DNA from: Algoriphagus mannitolivorans DSM 15301
GTDB taxonomy: Bacteria > Bacteroidota > Bacteroidia > Cytophagales > Cyclobacteriaceae
Assembly: GCF_000429425.1 (NCBI RefSeq)
Contig: NZ_AUBV01000006.1
Coordinates: forward strand, 186,001-250,000
Length of the DNA: 64,000 nucleotides
Direction of reading: 5' to 3'
In this document: positions 18,493 to 26,564 of the stretch, in pieces
How the letters are laid out: every line of letters starts with the position of its first letter
Numbering within the stretch: the first letter of the stretch is position 1
The notes under the pieces: generated by a model
What the model was told of the DNA's origin: nothing
What the model saw: the letters and a program-made list of their open reading frames with translations, nothing else
Database searches by the model: none
Program-made: the position numbers and the translations under genes

Positions 18493-19920
18493 TTAGGACG
18501 TTAATTGAGTCAAATAATTGCTAAAAGCGTAAAGCTCAGCCTCTTTGAAAGAGTTTGCAATCACTTGTAGCCCAATAGGCATGCCAGAATTGTCTTTCCC
18601 GTTAGGAATTGAAATCGCAGGAACTCCTGAGACGGAAGCTTGAACAGTAAATAGATCTTCTAAATACATCGCAACTGGATCACCACTGTGCTCTCCAAAC
18701 TTAAACGCTGTGGAGGGCGTTGTCGGCATAATAATATAGTCGAAATCGTTCAAAAGATTTTCTGTAAAGTCTTTTATTAATCTTCTGACCTTCTGTGCTT
18801 TGGTAAAATAGGCGTCATAATAGCTGGCAGAAAGGACAAAAGTCCCCAACATGATTCTACGCTTTACTTCTTCTCCAAATCCCTCGCTACGGGTAAGCTT
18901 GTACATGGACTCAAGATTGTGGGCATTGGGAGTCCTGTACCCATACTTAACTCCATCAAACCGGGAAAGGTTGGAGCTCGCCTCAGCAGTAGTAAGGATG
19001 TAATAGGTTGGTAAGGTGTATTTTAACAAGGGGAAATGCACTTCCTCTACTTCATGGCCTTCTTCTTTCAGCTTTTCCAAGATGGCCTCTGTTTGGGATT
19101 TTATTTCCGGCTGAAGTGCAGAGGATTCCAAAGTTTCTGTAAAATAGGCCACTCTCACTTTTTTGTCAAAGTGGAGGAGTTCGCTGTAATGATGAACAGG
19201 CTTTCTGGAGGAGGTGCTGTCAAATTCATCGTGTCCGGCCATGATTTCCATAACCAAGGCATTGTCCTTCACGGTTTTTGAAAACACTCCAATGGTATCA
19301 AATGAGGAAGCATAAGCAATCAATCCCCAACGTGAAACTCGGGAATAAGTAGGCTTCATGCCAATCACTCCTGTGAATGCTGCAGGCTGTCTGACAGATC
19401 CTCCAGTATCAGTTCCCAGTGAAACGGTACAAAGATTTGCCTGTACGGCTACCGCAGAGCCACCTGACGAACCGCCGGGAACTCTACTTTCGTCCAAAGC
19501 ATTGAGCACTTTTCCATGGGCAGAGTTCTCATTGGAGCTACCCATTCCAAATTCGTCACAATTCAGCCTTCCGATGATGATGGCGTCTTCATCGATTAAG
19601 CGTTGAACAGCAGTGGTGGTGTATTGGGAAACGTATCCCTTTAGAATTTTGGAGGAGGCATTGGATTCATGTCCTGCGTAATTGAGGACATCTTTTATTC
19701 CAATGACCATACCGGCGAGTTTGCCGGCTTTGCCTTTGGAGAGTTTTTCGTCAATCCGATCAGCCTGTTCGAGAGCGGATTGCTCATAAACTTCAACGAA
19801 GGCGTTGAGATGCGCCTTCGTCTGGATGTTTTCTAGGTAATACGATACGATTGCTCGGCAATCAGTTTCTTTCTTTTCGAGCGACTTTTTGATTTCGTCG
19901 AATGAACTAAATTTTCCCAA
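18493..19920 (-). CDS. gatA: Asp/Glu-tRNA amidotransferase subunit A
   Basis: The protein has 475 residues. The amidase signature carries the full catalytic triad: K76 in VIGIKDVLN, cis-Ser151 in PGGSSGGSAVA, and nucleophile Ser175 in GTDTGGSVRQPA. GatA hydrolyses glutamine and passes ammonia to GatB, which amidates mischarged Glu-tRNA(Gln) or Asp-tRNA(Asn). The length, and the C-terminal PNGKDNSGMPIGLQVIA, favour GatA over a general amidase. gatB and gatC are not adjacent, as is common in Bacteroidota. It begins 19 bp after tatA and is followed by the LysM transglycosylase. Confidence 0.93.
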   Translation of the reverse strand: MGKFSSFDEIKKSLEKKETDCRAIVSYYLENIQTKAHLNAFVEVYEQSALEQADRIDEKLSKGKAGKLAGMVIGIKDVLNYAGHESNASSKILKGYVSQYTTTAVQRLIDEDAIIIGRLNCDEFGMGSSNENSAHGKVLNALDESRVPGGSSGGSAVAVQANLCTVSLGTDTGGSVRQPAAFTGVIGMKPTYSRVSRWGLIAYASSFDTIGVFSKTVKDNALVMEIMAGHDEFDSTSSRKPVHHYSELLHFDKKVRVAYFTETLESSALQPEIKSQTEAILEKLKEEGHEVEEVHFPLLKYTLPTYYILTTAEASSNLSRFDGVKYGYRTPNAHNLESMYKLTRSEGFGEEVKRRIMLGTFVLSASYYDAYFTKAQKVRRLIKDFTENLLNDFDYIIMPTTPSTAFKFGEHSGDPVAMYLEDLFTVQASVSGVPAISIPNGKDNSGMPIGLQVIANSFKEAELYAFSNYLTQLTS

Positions 19921-19939
19921 TGTAAATTGGTTTTAGGGA

Positions 19940-20137
19940 TTACTTCTTTTTGTCTTTCAGTCCATCTTCCAGATCGTTCTGAATTTCTTTGGTAGCATCT
20001 TTGAATTCTCTGATGCCACGGCCCAAACCTCTAGCCAATTCAGGGATCCTTTTTGCACCAAACAAAAGGAGGATTACCAGGATGATTAAGATCAAAGAAC
20101 CTCCGCCCATGTTTTGAATAAAACCTAATGTAGTCAT
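19940..20137 (-). CDS. tatA: Twin-arginine translocase subunit TatA/TatE
   Basis: The protein has 65 residues from the ATG at 20137. A longer in-frame start at 20179 would put coding sequence across the promoter described next, so it is rejected. There is one membrane helix (LILIILVILLLFGAKRIPELARGLGRGI) with the FGxxRIPELARGLG hinge and amphipathic helix typical of TatA, then a lysine-rich tail. TatA oligomers form the pore of the Tat pathway, which exports folded proteins. tatC is not in the window. gatA follows after 19 bp. Confidence 0.92.
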   Translation of the reverse strand: MTTLGFIQNMGGGSLILIILVILLLFGAKRIPELARGLGRGIREFKDATKEIQNDLEDGLKDKKK

Positions 20138-20168
20138 GATGGTGTTTGTTTTAAGGATATACAAGTTA

Positions 20169-20199
20169 CAAAGATACAACTGTCAGTCGCTTAGCCAAG
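20169..20199 (-). promoter_or_regulatory. Bacteroidota-type promoter for tatA-gatA-transglycosylase
   Basis: On the minus strand CTTG (20199-20196), 19 bp, then TATCTTTG (20176-20169), fitting TTTG-N19-TAnnTTTG with one mismatch. The predicted start near 20162 lies 25 bp before the tatA ATG and downstream of the rejected ATG at 20179, which decides the start. Confidence 0.6.
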
Positions 20200-20248
20200 G
20201 TTCCCCGACCTGCAATTCATCTTTTTTATAAACATACGATATTTGTAC

Positions 20249-21490
20249 CTATTTGGACGTAATCCATGCTGCAGGGTCCATGATCTGGAGACCTTTCCAG
20301 GTTTCGAAGTGTACTTCAGCTAATCCATCCGCATTCGTTGCCACTTGACCGATGGATTCTTTGGCCTTTACATTTTGGCCGACTTTGACCGAAACAGACT
20401 TCAAACGACTGTAGAGTGTAAAGTATTCCCCGTGCTTAATAATCACTGTCAATCCAAAACCAGGCAAGGTGGAAATTTTGCTGACAGTGCCATCAAATAC
20501 TGCCCTTACCTCTGAGTTGGGGTTGGTTCTGATTTCTAGTCCGTAGCTTTCTAAGACAATCCCTTTGAGCGTAGGGTGGGGATAAGTTCCATAGTTGATC
20601 GACACAAAACCAGTTTCAACAGGCCAAGGCAGTTTTCCACGGTTTCCGGCAAAAGAATTGGAAAGTGCTGCGGCTTCAGGAGTCATCGGCATGGAAGTTC
20701 CGGCCCGTTTGGTAGTCGTGGAGTTGGACTTATTGGCTTCAGCCTCGGCACGACGGATTTCGTCTTCGATGGCTGCTTTGATCATTCGGTTAAGCTGCTC
20801 CTGCTGTTTTTTGGTGGCGGCGATTTGCCTCTGAATGTCTCTTTCTTTTCTGGAAAGCGTATTTACCAAGCCCTGTTGGTCTTTCCGCATTTTTTCCAGT
20901 TTCTCACGCTCCACCCGTTCTTCATTCAGCACTACTTCTTTCTCATTTTTTCTTTCATCGAGTTGTACTCGCTGCTGTGCCAATTGTTGAGTAAGTTTTT
21001 CAATCTGAAGTGCTTGCTGTTTTCGGCTATCGCTGTATTGCTTCAGGTATTTCAACCTCATGTAGAGCTGATTGAAATTGGAGGAGCTGAATACAAATGC
21101 CACAATGGATAAGCCCCGGTTGAGTTTGGAGGAATTGTAAATCATTCGGGAATATTCCGCCTTTAGCTCCTTCAGCTGTGCTTCCTGCTCTTTTATTTTC
21201 TTTTCGGTCGTGGAAATCTCCTGATTGAGCAGGCGAATTTCACGATCCAAGGTATTGACCAATCGATTTTGAGTCTGAAATTGCTGGGTAATCGCATTCA
21301 GCTCCCCGATAGAAGTTTTTTTCGTGGCTGTAGTTTGTCTTAGGATCGCGTCAAACTCCTTCAATCTTGCCTGCACTTCAGCTTTTTCGCGCTCCAGTTC
21401 CTCTCGGCTTTTTTTGGTTTGAGCAGATAAATCGCCAACCCATAAACCCAGGAAAAAAACAATGGAAATGATGATTTGGAAAATCCTCAT
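20249..21490 (-). CDS. EnvC-like murein hydrolase activator with degenerate M23/LytM domain
   Basis: The protein has 413 residues. A signal peptide (1-23) is followed by a long coiled coil (about 27-250) and a C-terminal M23/LytM domain (about 290-413). Of the zinc-site positions of active M23 peptidases, H305 is kept, but the Asp is replaced by Glu (GLEI, 319), the YxHL His by Arg (YSRL, 362) and the first His of HxH by Glu (AEVHFE, 392). This is the pattern of EnvC, which has no peptidase activity and switches on amidases at the division septum. That role is inferred. It is 5 bp behind DUF4292. Confidence 0.88.
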   Translation of the reverse strand: MRIFQIIISIVFFLGLWVGDLSAQTKKSREELEREKAEVQARLKEFDAILRQTTATKKTSIGELNAITQQFQTQNRLVNTLDREIRLLNQEISTTEKKIKEQEAQLKELKAEYSRMIYNSSKLNRGLSIVAFVFSSSNFNQLYMRLKYLKQYSDSRKQQALQIEKLTQQLAQQRVQLDERKNEKEVVLNEERVEREKLEKMRKDQQGLVNTLSRKERDIQRQIAATKKQQEQLNRMIKAAIEDEIRRAEAEANKSNSTTTKRAGTSMPMTPEAAALSNSFAGNRGKLPWPVETGFVSINYGTYPHPTLKGIVLESYGLEIRTNPNSEVRAVFDGTVSKISTLPGFGLTVIIKHGEYFTLYSRLKSVSVKVGQNVKAKESIGQVATNADGLAEVHFETWKGLQIMDPAAWITSK

Positions 21491-21495
21491 ACGTA

Positions 21496-22233
21496 TCAGA
21501 ATCTGAAAGGAAAGCTAAGCGGAGTGGAGGAAAGTTCTACCGAGGTCCACTCTAAATGAATAATCGTGTTTTGACTTCCTTCAGGAAGCTTAAAAGCTAG
21601 TTTGAACAATACTTCCGCCGGAAAAGGTTGGGATTGAACATCCAGAAATTTGGGATAGCTGGCCAATAAAGAACCCCGGTCATCCAAGGAATTGGACACC
21701 AATTCAGAGACTTTACCGTGGCTGGTTTCTACTTTGCTGTAATAGCGTACTCCGTCTCTAATCTGGGTCAGCTCAAATCTTTTTCCCACTCGAAGCAATC
21801 TGTCTTGGTAATCAAATTGAAAAGGAGTGTTTGCCCACAAGATGTTTTGAAACATTTCCAAGGATAATTTCAAGCCATAGAGGCGTTCAAATTCCAGATA
21901 GGTAAGATTGGCGTCGTCCTTGCCCAGCCGATCTCGAACTTGAATTTTATCCTTGGTAAATAGTCCACGGATGGCTTCCATGCCCATTCCCGGAGACATG
22001 GTGAACCATAAGACACTGTCTTTTTTGGCTCTCAGGTTGAGTGTGCCTCGAGTGACTTTTCCGGATTCTTCCTCTATTACTATTTTGGCCTTGGCAGAGA
22101 GGTAGTCATATCTGGCTTTAACCGGTACAAATTCATTCATCCCTTCTCCACCGTCGTAAAGCACTGTTTTTTTAGCACAGCTCCCCAAGGTGATAAGGGC
22201 TAAAAAGAGTATTCCTCCAAAAAATCTATTCAT
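21496..22233 (-). CDS. DUF4292 family lipoprotein
   Basis: The protein has 245 residues with a lipoprotein signal ending ITLGSC. The rest is rich in beta strands (KIVIEEESGKVTRGTLNLRAKKDSVLWFTMSPGMGMEAIRGLF) and resembles a LolB/LolA-like lipid-binding fold, which is the usual description of DUF4292. A role in moving lipoproteins or in cell-envelope assembly is inference only. Its start overlaps the end of the upstream TPR gene by 8 bp, and the EnvC-like gene follows after 5 bp, so the three are one unit. The trio TPR-DUF4292-M23 is common in Bacteroidota, from memory. Confidence 0.82.
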   Translation of the reverse strand: MNRFFGGILFLALITLGSCAKKTVLYDGGEGMNEFVPVKARYDYLSAKAKIVIEEESGKVTRGTLNLRAKKDSVLWFTMSPGMGMEAIRGLFTKDKIQVRDRLGKDDANLTYLEFERLYGLKLSLEMFQNILWANTPFQFDYQDRLLRVGKRFELTQIRDGVRYYSKVETSHGKVSELVSNSLDDRGSLLASYPKFLDVQSQPFPAEVLFKLAFKLPEGSQNTIIHLEWTSVELSSTPLSFPFRF

Positions 22234-23953
22234 AATATTTTCCTTCTTTTATCTTTTTTGAAAGCTTGTCGGATGCCTCGGGATCATTTTCGGCTTTTTT
22301 CCACCAAATCATAGCATCAGAAACTTTGCCAACATGATATAAGATGTCACCATAATGTTCCATAAGTACTCCACTTGGCTTTGGATCATATCGAATCGCA
22401 TTCTCCATGGATTTTAAAGCCTCCTCATAAAGCCCCATTTGGAAAAGAACCCAGGCGTAGGTGTCCAAGTAGGTCGAATTGTTAGGGTATTTTCGCACTA
22501 CCTTTTCAGCCATTGCCTTTGCCTTATCCAGATTTTTCTTGTCCAAAGACAGGAAATAGGCATAGTTGTTCAAAACCTGCTCATCATTGGGATTTAGACT
22601 TAGGGCCTTGTCAAAATACACATAGGCAGAATCCTTAGCACCAAGGTTATAGAGGCTGTTTCCCAATGAGCCAAAGGCAACCTGGGAAAGCTGGGCGTTT
22701 TTCCCAGCATTGAGCTGCAGTGACTTTTGCAATGAATTCACAGCCAATGAATCACGTTTTTGGGCGGATTTGACCACACCATCGTAAAACCAAAACTCAG
22801 GGGCCTCAGGAAATTCATCAACACCCAAAACGGTGAATTTTTCCAATTCATTGAAATCGGCATTTTCCCCGAAGGAGTTTAAGATGACTTGTTCCAAAAG
22901 AGAGGCGTTTTTAGAATCGGCCTGTAGGGATTTTTTGAAAAAATCTATTGCAGCGGACATGTTCCCTTCTTTTTTTCGGCGCTCGCCGACCGCCTCCAGT
23001 ACCATGGCGTTTTGGGGGTGAAGGTCCAGCATAAGCTTTTCCATTTGATCCAAAAGCTTATCCCTTTGCTGGGTTTGAAGCTCTGCCAAAACAGAGACAA
23101 AGGTCTTGCTTTTGACTTCGGGATCTAGATCCGGGTTTTCGAATGCCGTGATCAAAAATGAATTCGCCTGCTCGTTTTGTCCTTTTTCTTTCAAAAGGGA
23201 ATAGGCAGCCATTCGTAGTTCGGGCTGGTTGGGATATTTTGAGATTTCCTCATTTACCAGTTTCAGAGCATCTTCTAAGCGTCCGTTATTGTAGAGGATT
23301 TCTACCTGATTTAAGACATAATTAGGATTCCCGGGGAAGGATTCCATGAGGCGTTCTCCTTCCTCCAGGGCTTTGGGAAGGTTGTTTTTTCTCAAGTAAA
23401 TCCGCTGCTTTTGTAAGGTAAACGGTTCGCGGACTCCATAATATTCTTCTGCACGGTCCAAGACTACCAATGCCTTGTCAAATTCACCTGCTTGAAGGTA
23501 AATAGAGGCGAGATCAAGATTGTATTGTTGGTTTTTTTCGGTGTCAGAGGTGAGTCGATCCAGAATTTCAGCGGCTTTCAGGGGTTGCTTGAGATTGGTA
23601 TAGATCTCAGCGACCATCAGGGCATAATACTTATTTTCCGGATCTGCCAAGGCAGCTTCTTCTGCAAAAGGAAGGGCTTTTTCGGCCTGATTGGTACGGA
23701 CAAAGACTTCTGCGATTTTGTAGGAAATGGCGGGCTCTTCAGGGGAAAATTCTTTGGCTTTTTTCAAATAAAAAAAGGCTTTTTCAAAATCTCCCAAAAC
23801 CAGTGCTTTTTCTCCTTCAATAAAATATCGGCTTCCCTTCAGTTGTGTTTCCTGAAGTTTAGCTTCTTTTCTGGATAGTTTTTCCTGGGAAATTCCAGCA
23901 GAAATTCCGGAGAAAAAGGCAAGGACTAAGAAAATATAGGGGGTAATTCTCAC
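22226..23953 (-). CDS. Exported tetratricopeptide-repeat protein
   Basis: The frame is open from an ATG at 24043, but the first 30 residues from there look unlike a secretion signal. A GTG at 23953 begins VRITPYIFLVLAFFSGISAG, a clean signal peptide, so that start is preferred (about 575 residues). The mature protein is a chain of at least ten TPR-like helix pairs (for example FEKAFFYLKKAKEFSPEEP and AYVYFDKALSLNPNDEQ). TPR arrays mediate protein-protein contacts; the partner is unknown. It overlaps DUF4292 by 8 bp and lies in the same unit as the EnvC-like gene, so a cell-wall or envelope role is likely. The start is uncertain. Confidence 0.85.
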   Translation of the reverse strand: MRITPYIFLVLAFFSGISAGISQEKLSRKEAKLQETQLKGSRYFIEGEKALVLGDFEKAFFYLKKAKEFSPEEPAISYKIAEVFVRTNQAEKALPFAEEAALADPENKYYALMVAEIYTNLKQPLKAAEILDRLTSDTEKNQQYNLDLASIYLQAGEFDKALVVLDRAEEYYGVREPFTLQKQRIYLRKNNLPKALEEGERLMESFPGNPNYVLNQVEILYNNGRLEDALKLVNEEISKYPNQPELRMAAYSLLKEKGQNEQANSFLITAFENPDLDPEVKSKTFVSVLAELQTQQRDKLLDQMEKLMLDLHPQNAMVLEAVGERRKKEGNMSAAIDFFKKSLQADSKNASLLEQVILNSFGENADFNELEKFTVLGVDEFPEAPEFWFYDGVVKSAQKRDSLAVNSLQKSLQLNAGKNAQLSQVAFGSLGNSLYNLGAKDSAYVYFDKALSLNPNDEQVLNNYAYFLSLDKKNLDKAKAMAEKVVRKYPNNSTYLDTYAWVLFQMGLYEEALKSMENAIRYDPKPSGVLMEHYGDILYHVGKVSDAMIWWKKAENDPEASDKLSKKIKEGKYYE

Positions 23954-24065
23954 GCGTATTTTTTGAGATGCAGCTATCAGGCACAAACATAATGCCTTTT
24001 GAGTAAAGGCTTGAAATATTGTCTGGATTCCTTTGGCATTCACAGCCGTTTGGTTGAGGATTCCT

Positions 24066-25556
24066 TTAGTGGCTTTTCTTGAATAGTGTCTCCAAAGACT
24101 TCCGTTCCATCAAGCCAATCCCAATAACGAATACCAAGGCCAAAAGATTTTTCAAGATGAAATCTCCAAATTGAGATTCTATGCTCCCATAGAAACCTAA
24201 GTAACTCAAGGCAAATCCCAAAGCCAAAATCAGGATTCCTTTGCCTGTCTGATAGGGGATTGGGTAGAATTTTTGCCCGTAGTAATAACAAATGGAAGTC
24301 ATCACCAAGTAGCATCCCAGAGTACTGAGTGCCCCTCCCATATATCCCCAAATTGGCACCAAAAACCAAATGATCGCAATGCTGACTAAAGCGCCCACCA
24401 AGGTGATCCAAAAGCTGTAGTTCGTTTGGTCAGTAACCTTAAACCAGATGGATAGATTAAAATAAACCCCCAGCAATAAATAACCCAGGAGCAAAACGGG
24501 GACGATATAAAAACCTTCAGTATAAACTGCGCCTTTGAGAAACATCGGACCAATCCAAGACAGATTCACGGAAATCGCAACCATCAGGATGGAGCAAAAT
24601 ATCAAAAAGGCATGCATTACTCGGGCATAGAGCTCTGGAGAACCTTTGTCAGAAGATTGCCTAAAGAAAAATGGTTCAGCGGCATATTTGAATGCCTGAA
24701 TGACCAAATTCATCAAAATGGCCAATTTGAAATTCGCTCCGAAAACCCCCGCAGCCTCCCTGCTGCTAAGCCCGGGGTAGTAATTTTCCGGAAGCACATA
24801 TTCGAAGAGCAATCTGGATACCAGCTCATTGGTGACTCCTGCCAAACCCATAAAGAGAAGCGGCAAAGAGTAATTCCACATGGGGCGGAGGATGGATTGT
24901 TCCACTCCAAAACCAAAAAAACCGGCTCTCCACCAGACAAATGGGATAATCAGACCATTGGCCAAAAGGTTGGAAAGTAGAATGTATTCCACGCCCCAAT
25001 CGGGATTGAGTCCAAAGGATTCGAGGCTGATGTTTTCGGATTGTGGAAGCCAGACTATGAAAAGGAGATTGAAAAAGACATTGAGCAGGATGTTGATCAA
25101 TTTCGCTCCTGCAAAATCCAAAGCCTTGTTGTCTAGTCTTAGTTTAGCGAAAGGAATCGCCAGAATTGCATCAAAGGAAAGGATCAGAGCGGTCCATCGA
25201 AATAAATAGGCTCTTCCGGGATAATCCATTAAATCGGCCAGCAATGGTGCCGACAAAAAAACCACAGACCCCAGCCCTAGCGTGGAAAGTATCAGAAGCG
25301 ATTGGGTGCTTCTGTAGACAGTTTTGGGATCGAGATTTTTTCCGGTGGAAAATCGGAAAAAAGCCGTTTCCATTCCATAAGTGAATACAATATTCAGAAA
25401 TCCGATCAAGGCATAGGTGCCCGTAAAAGCCCCCAAAGCCTCTGTATCCAGGTAGGCTGTGTAGACGATGATCAGCAAAAAATTGATAGACCGACCCAGA
25501 ATACTGCTTAGACCATAAATGGCCGTCTGACCGGCGAGTTTTTTCAGATTGCTCAT
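24066..25556 (-). CDS. Oligosaccharide flippase (MOP superfamily) membrane protein
   Basis: The protein has 496 residues with about 12-14 membrane helices and the Wzx-type opening AGQTAIYGLSSILGRSINFLL, a helix-1 pattern shared by polysaccharide biosynthesis flippases. The family moves lipid-linked oligosaccharides across the inner membrane for O-antigen, capsule or exopolysaccharide. Its substrate cannot be read from sequence. It is 15 bp behind the enoyl-CoA hydratase. The TPR gene follows after more than 100 bp from its preferred start, with no obvious terminator. Confidence 0.85.
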   Translation of the reverse strand: MSNLKKLAGQTAIYGLSSILGRSINFLLIIVYTAYLDTEALGAFTGTYALIGFLNIVFTYGMETAFFRFSTGKNLDPKTVYRSTQSLLILSTLGLGSVVFLSAPLLADLMDYPGRAYLFRWTALILSFDAILAIPFAKLRLDNKALDFAGAKLINILLNVFFNLLFIVWLPQSENISLESFGLNPDWGVEYILLSNLLANGLIIPFVWWRAGFFGFGVEQSILRPMWNYSLPLLFMGLAGVTNELVSRLLFEYVLPENYYPGLSSREAAGVFGANFKLAILMNLVIQAFKYAAEPFFFRQSSDKGSPELYARVMHAFLIFCSILMVAISVNLSWIGPMFLKGAVYTEGFYIVPVLLLGYLLLGVYFNLSIWFKVTDQTNYSFWITLVGALVSIAIIWFLVPIWGYMGGALSTLGCYLVMTSICYYYGQKFYPIPYQTGKGILILALGFALSYLGFYGSIESQFGDFILKNLLALVFVIGIGLMERKSLETLFKKSH

Positions 25557-25571
25557 GGAATAGGGAAGAGC

Positions 25572-26354
25572 TTATTCTCCCTTGAAAACTGGCTTTCTTT
25601 TTTCCAAAAATGCAGAAGTCCCTTCTTTGTAGTCGCCTGATTTCACACATCGGGCAAAGCAATTAGCTTCTGTTTGATAGCCATCTTCAGGAAGAAAGAC
25701 TGCATTCACACAATCTACGATCATGCCAATCGCCAGTGGAGCCTTGGACATAATTTTGCCAATAACCTCTTCCGCTTTGGCAATAGCTTCTTCTTTGGTA
25801 GGAAGCACATAATTCACCAAACCTAATGACTTGGCTTCTTCTGCCCCGATCATGTCTCCGGTCATCATCAGTTCATTGGCTTTGCCTTTTCCGATCAGGA
25901 TTGTCAGACGCTGGGTTCCACCATACCCTGGGATGATTCCCAAGTTGACCTCAGGTTGGCCAAATTTGGCATTGGCAGAGGCAATTCTCATGTGACAAGC
26001 CATGGCAAGTTCACATCCGCCTCCCAAGGCAAATCCGTTGGTGACTGCAATGACGGGTTTGTGGCAATTTTCGATCATGGCAAAAATCTCCTGTCCGTTT
26101 TCTGCAAATTTTCGGGCATTCACTTCGTTCAGCTCGGCGATTTCACTGATGTCTGCACCGGCCACAAAGGCCTTTTCGCCTGCTCCGGTGATGATCACTG
26201 CTTTGATCTCCCGGCTGTCAATGATCTCCTCAAAAACCATTTTTAGCTCTTCTAAGGTCTGAAAATTCAGCGCATTGAGCTTTTCTTCACGATTAAGGGT
26301 GAGGTAAAGAACTCCGTTTTTTACTTCGGTCAGGATATTTGCTAGTTCTGCCAT
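25572..26354 (-). CDS. Enoyl-CoA hydratase/isomerase family protein
   Basis: The protein has 260 residues from the ATG at 26354; an ATG at 26435 is rejected because a strong promoter lies between them. Crotonase features are complete: the oxyanion-hole VAGADISEIAEL, and both catalytic Glu residues, E115 in GGGCELAMACH and E135 in FGQPEVNLGIIPGYGGTQRL, so it should be an active hydratase of 2-enoyl-CoA esters in beta-oxidation or a related pathway. The substrate chain length is not readable. No other fatty-acid genes are adjacent. It is the first gene in front of the flippase. Confidence 0.93.
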   Translation of the reverse strand: MAELANILTEVKNGVLYLTLNREEKLNALNFQTLEELKMVFEEIIDSREIKAVIITGAGEKAFVAGADISEIAELNEVNARKFAENGQEIFAMIENCHKPVIAVTNGFALGGGCELAMACHMRIASANAKFGQPEVNLGIIPGYGGTQRLTILIGKGKANELMMTGDMIGAEEAKSLGLVNYVLPTKEEAIAKAEEVIGKIMSKAPLAIGMIVDCVNAVFLPEDGYQTEANCFARCVKSGDYKEGTSAFLEKRKPVFKGE

Positions 26355-26375
26355 AAATCCAAAAGATGTGGGAAA

Positions 26376-26406
26376 CAAATATACAGGTAGGGGATACAAT
26401 GCCAAA
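26376..26406 (-). promoter_or_regulatory. Bacteroidota-type promoter for the enoyl-CoA hydratase
   Basis: On the minus strand TTTG (26406-26403), exactly 19 bp, then TATATTTG (26383-26376): a perfect match to TTTG-N19-TAnnTTTG. The predicted start near 26369 is 15 bp before the ATG at 26354 and rules out the longer start at 26435. Confidence 0.75.
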
Positions 26407-26522
26407 CCTAATAACTTAGAATTATCCAAATTCAATTTACTTTTTGGATTTTTCTATAGAAGATTTAAGAAAGAAATCGCTAGAATCCTCAATTTCAATC
26501 AAGTCAAAAAGGCATTTTTGTT

Positions 26523-26530
26523 TACTTTTG
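26523..26530 (+). promoter_or_regulatory. Candidate -7 element for isocitrate dehydrogenase
   Basis: TACTTTTG fits TAnnTTTG and lies 34 bp before the icd ATG. No good -33 TTTG is found at the usual spacing, so this is only a candidate. Confidence 0.3.
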
Positions 26531-26564
26531 CCTGAGTCAAAATTTAACTAAAAAAACTATTTAT

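Noticed and set aside
24040-24411. Minus-strand frame of 123 codons inside the flippase
   Set aside because: It runs through the 3' end of the flippase gene in another frame and has no family features.
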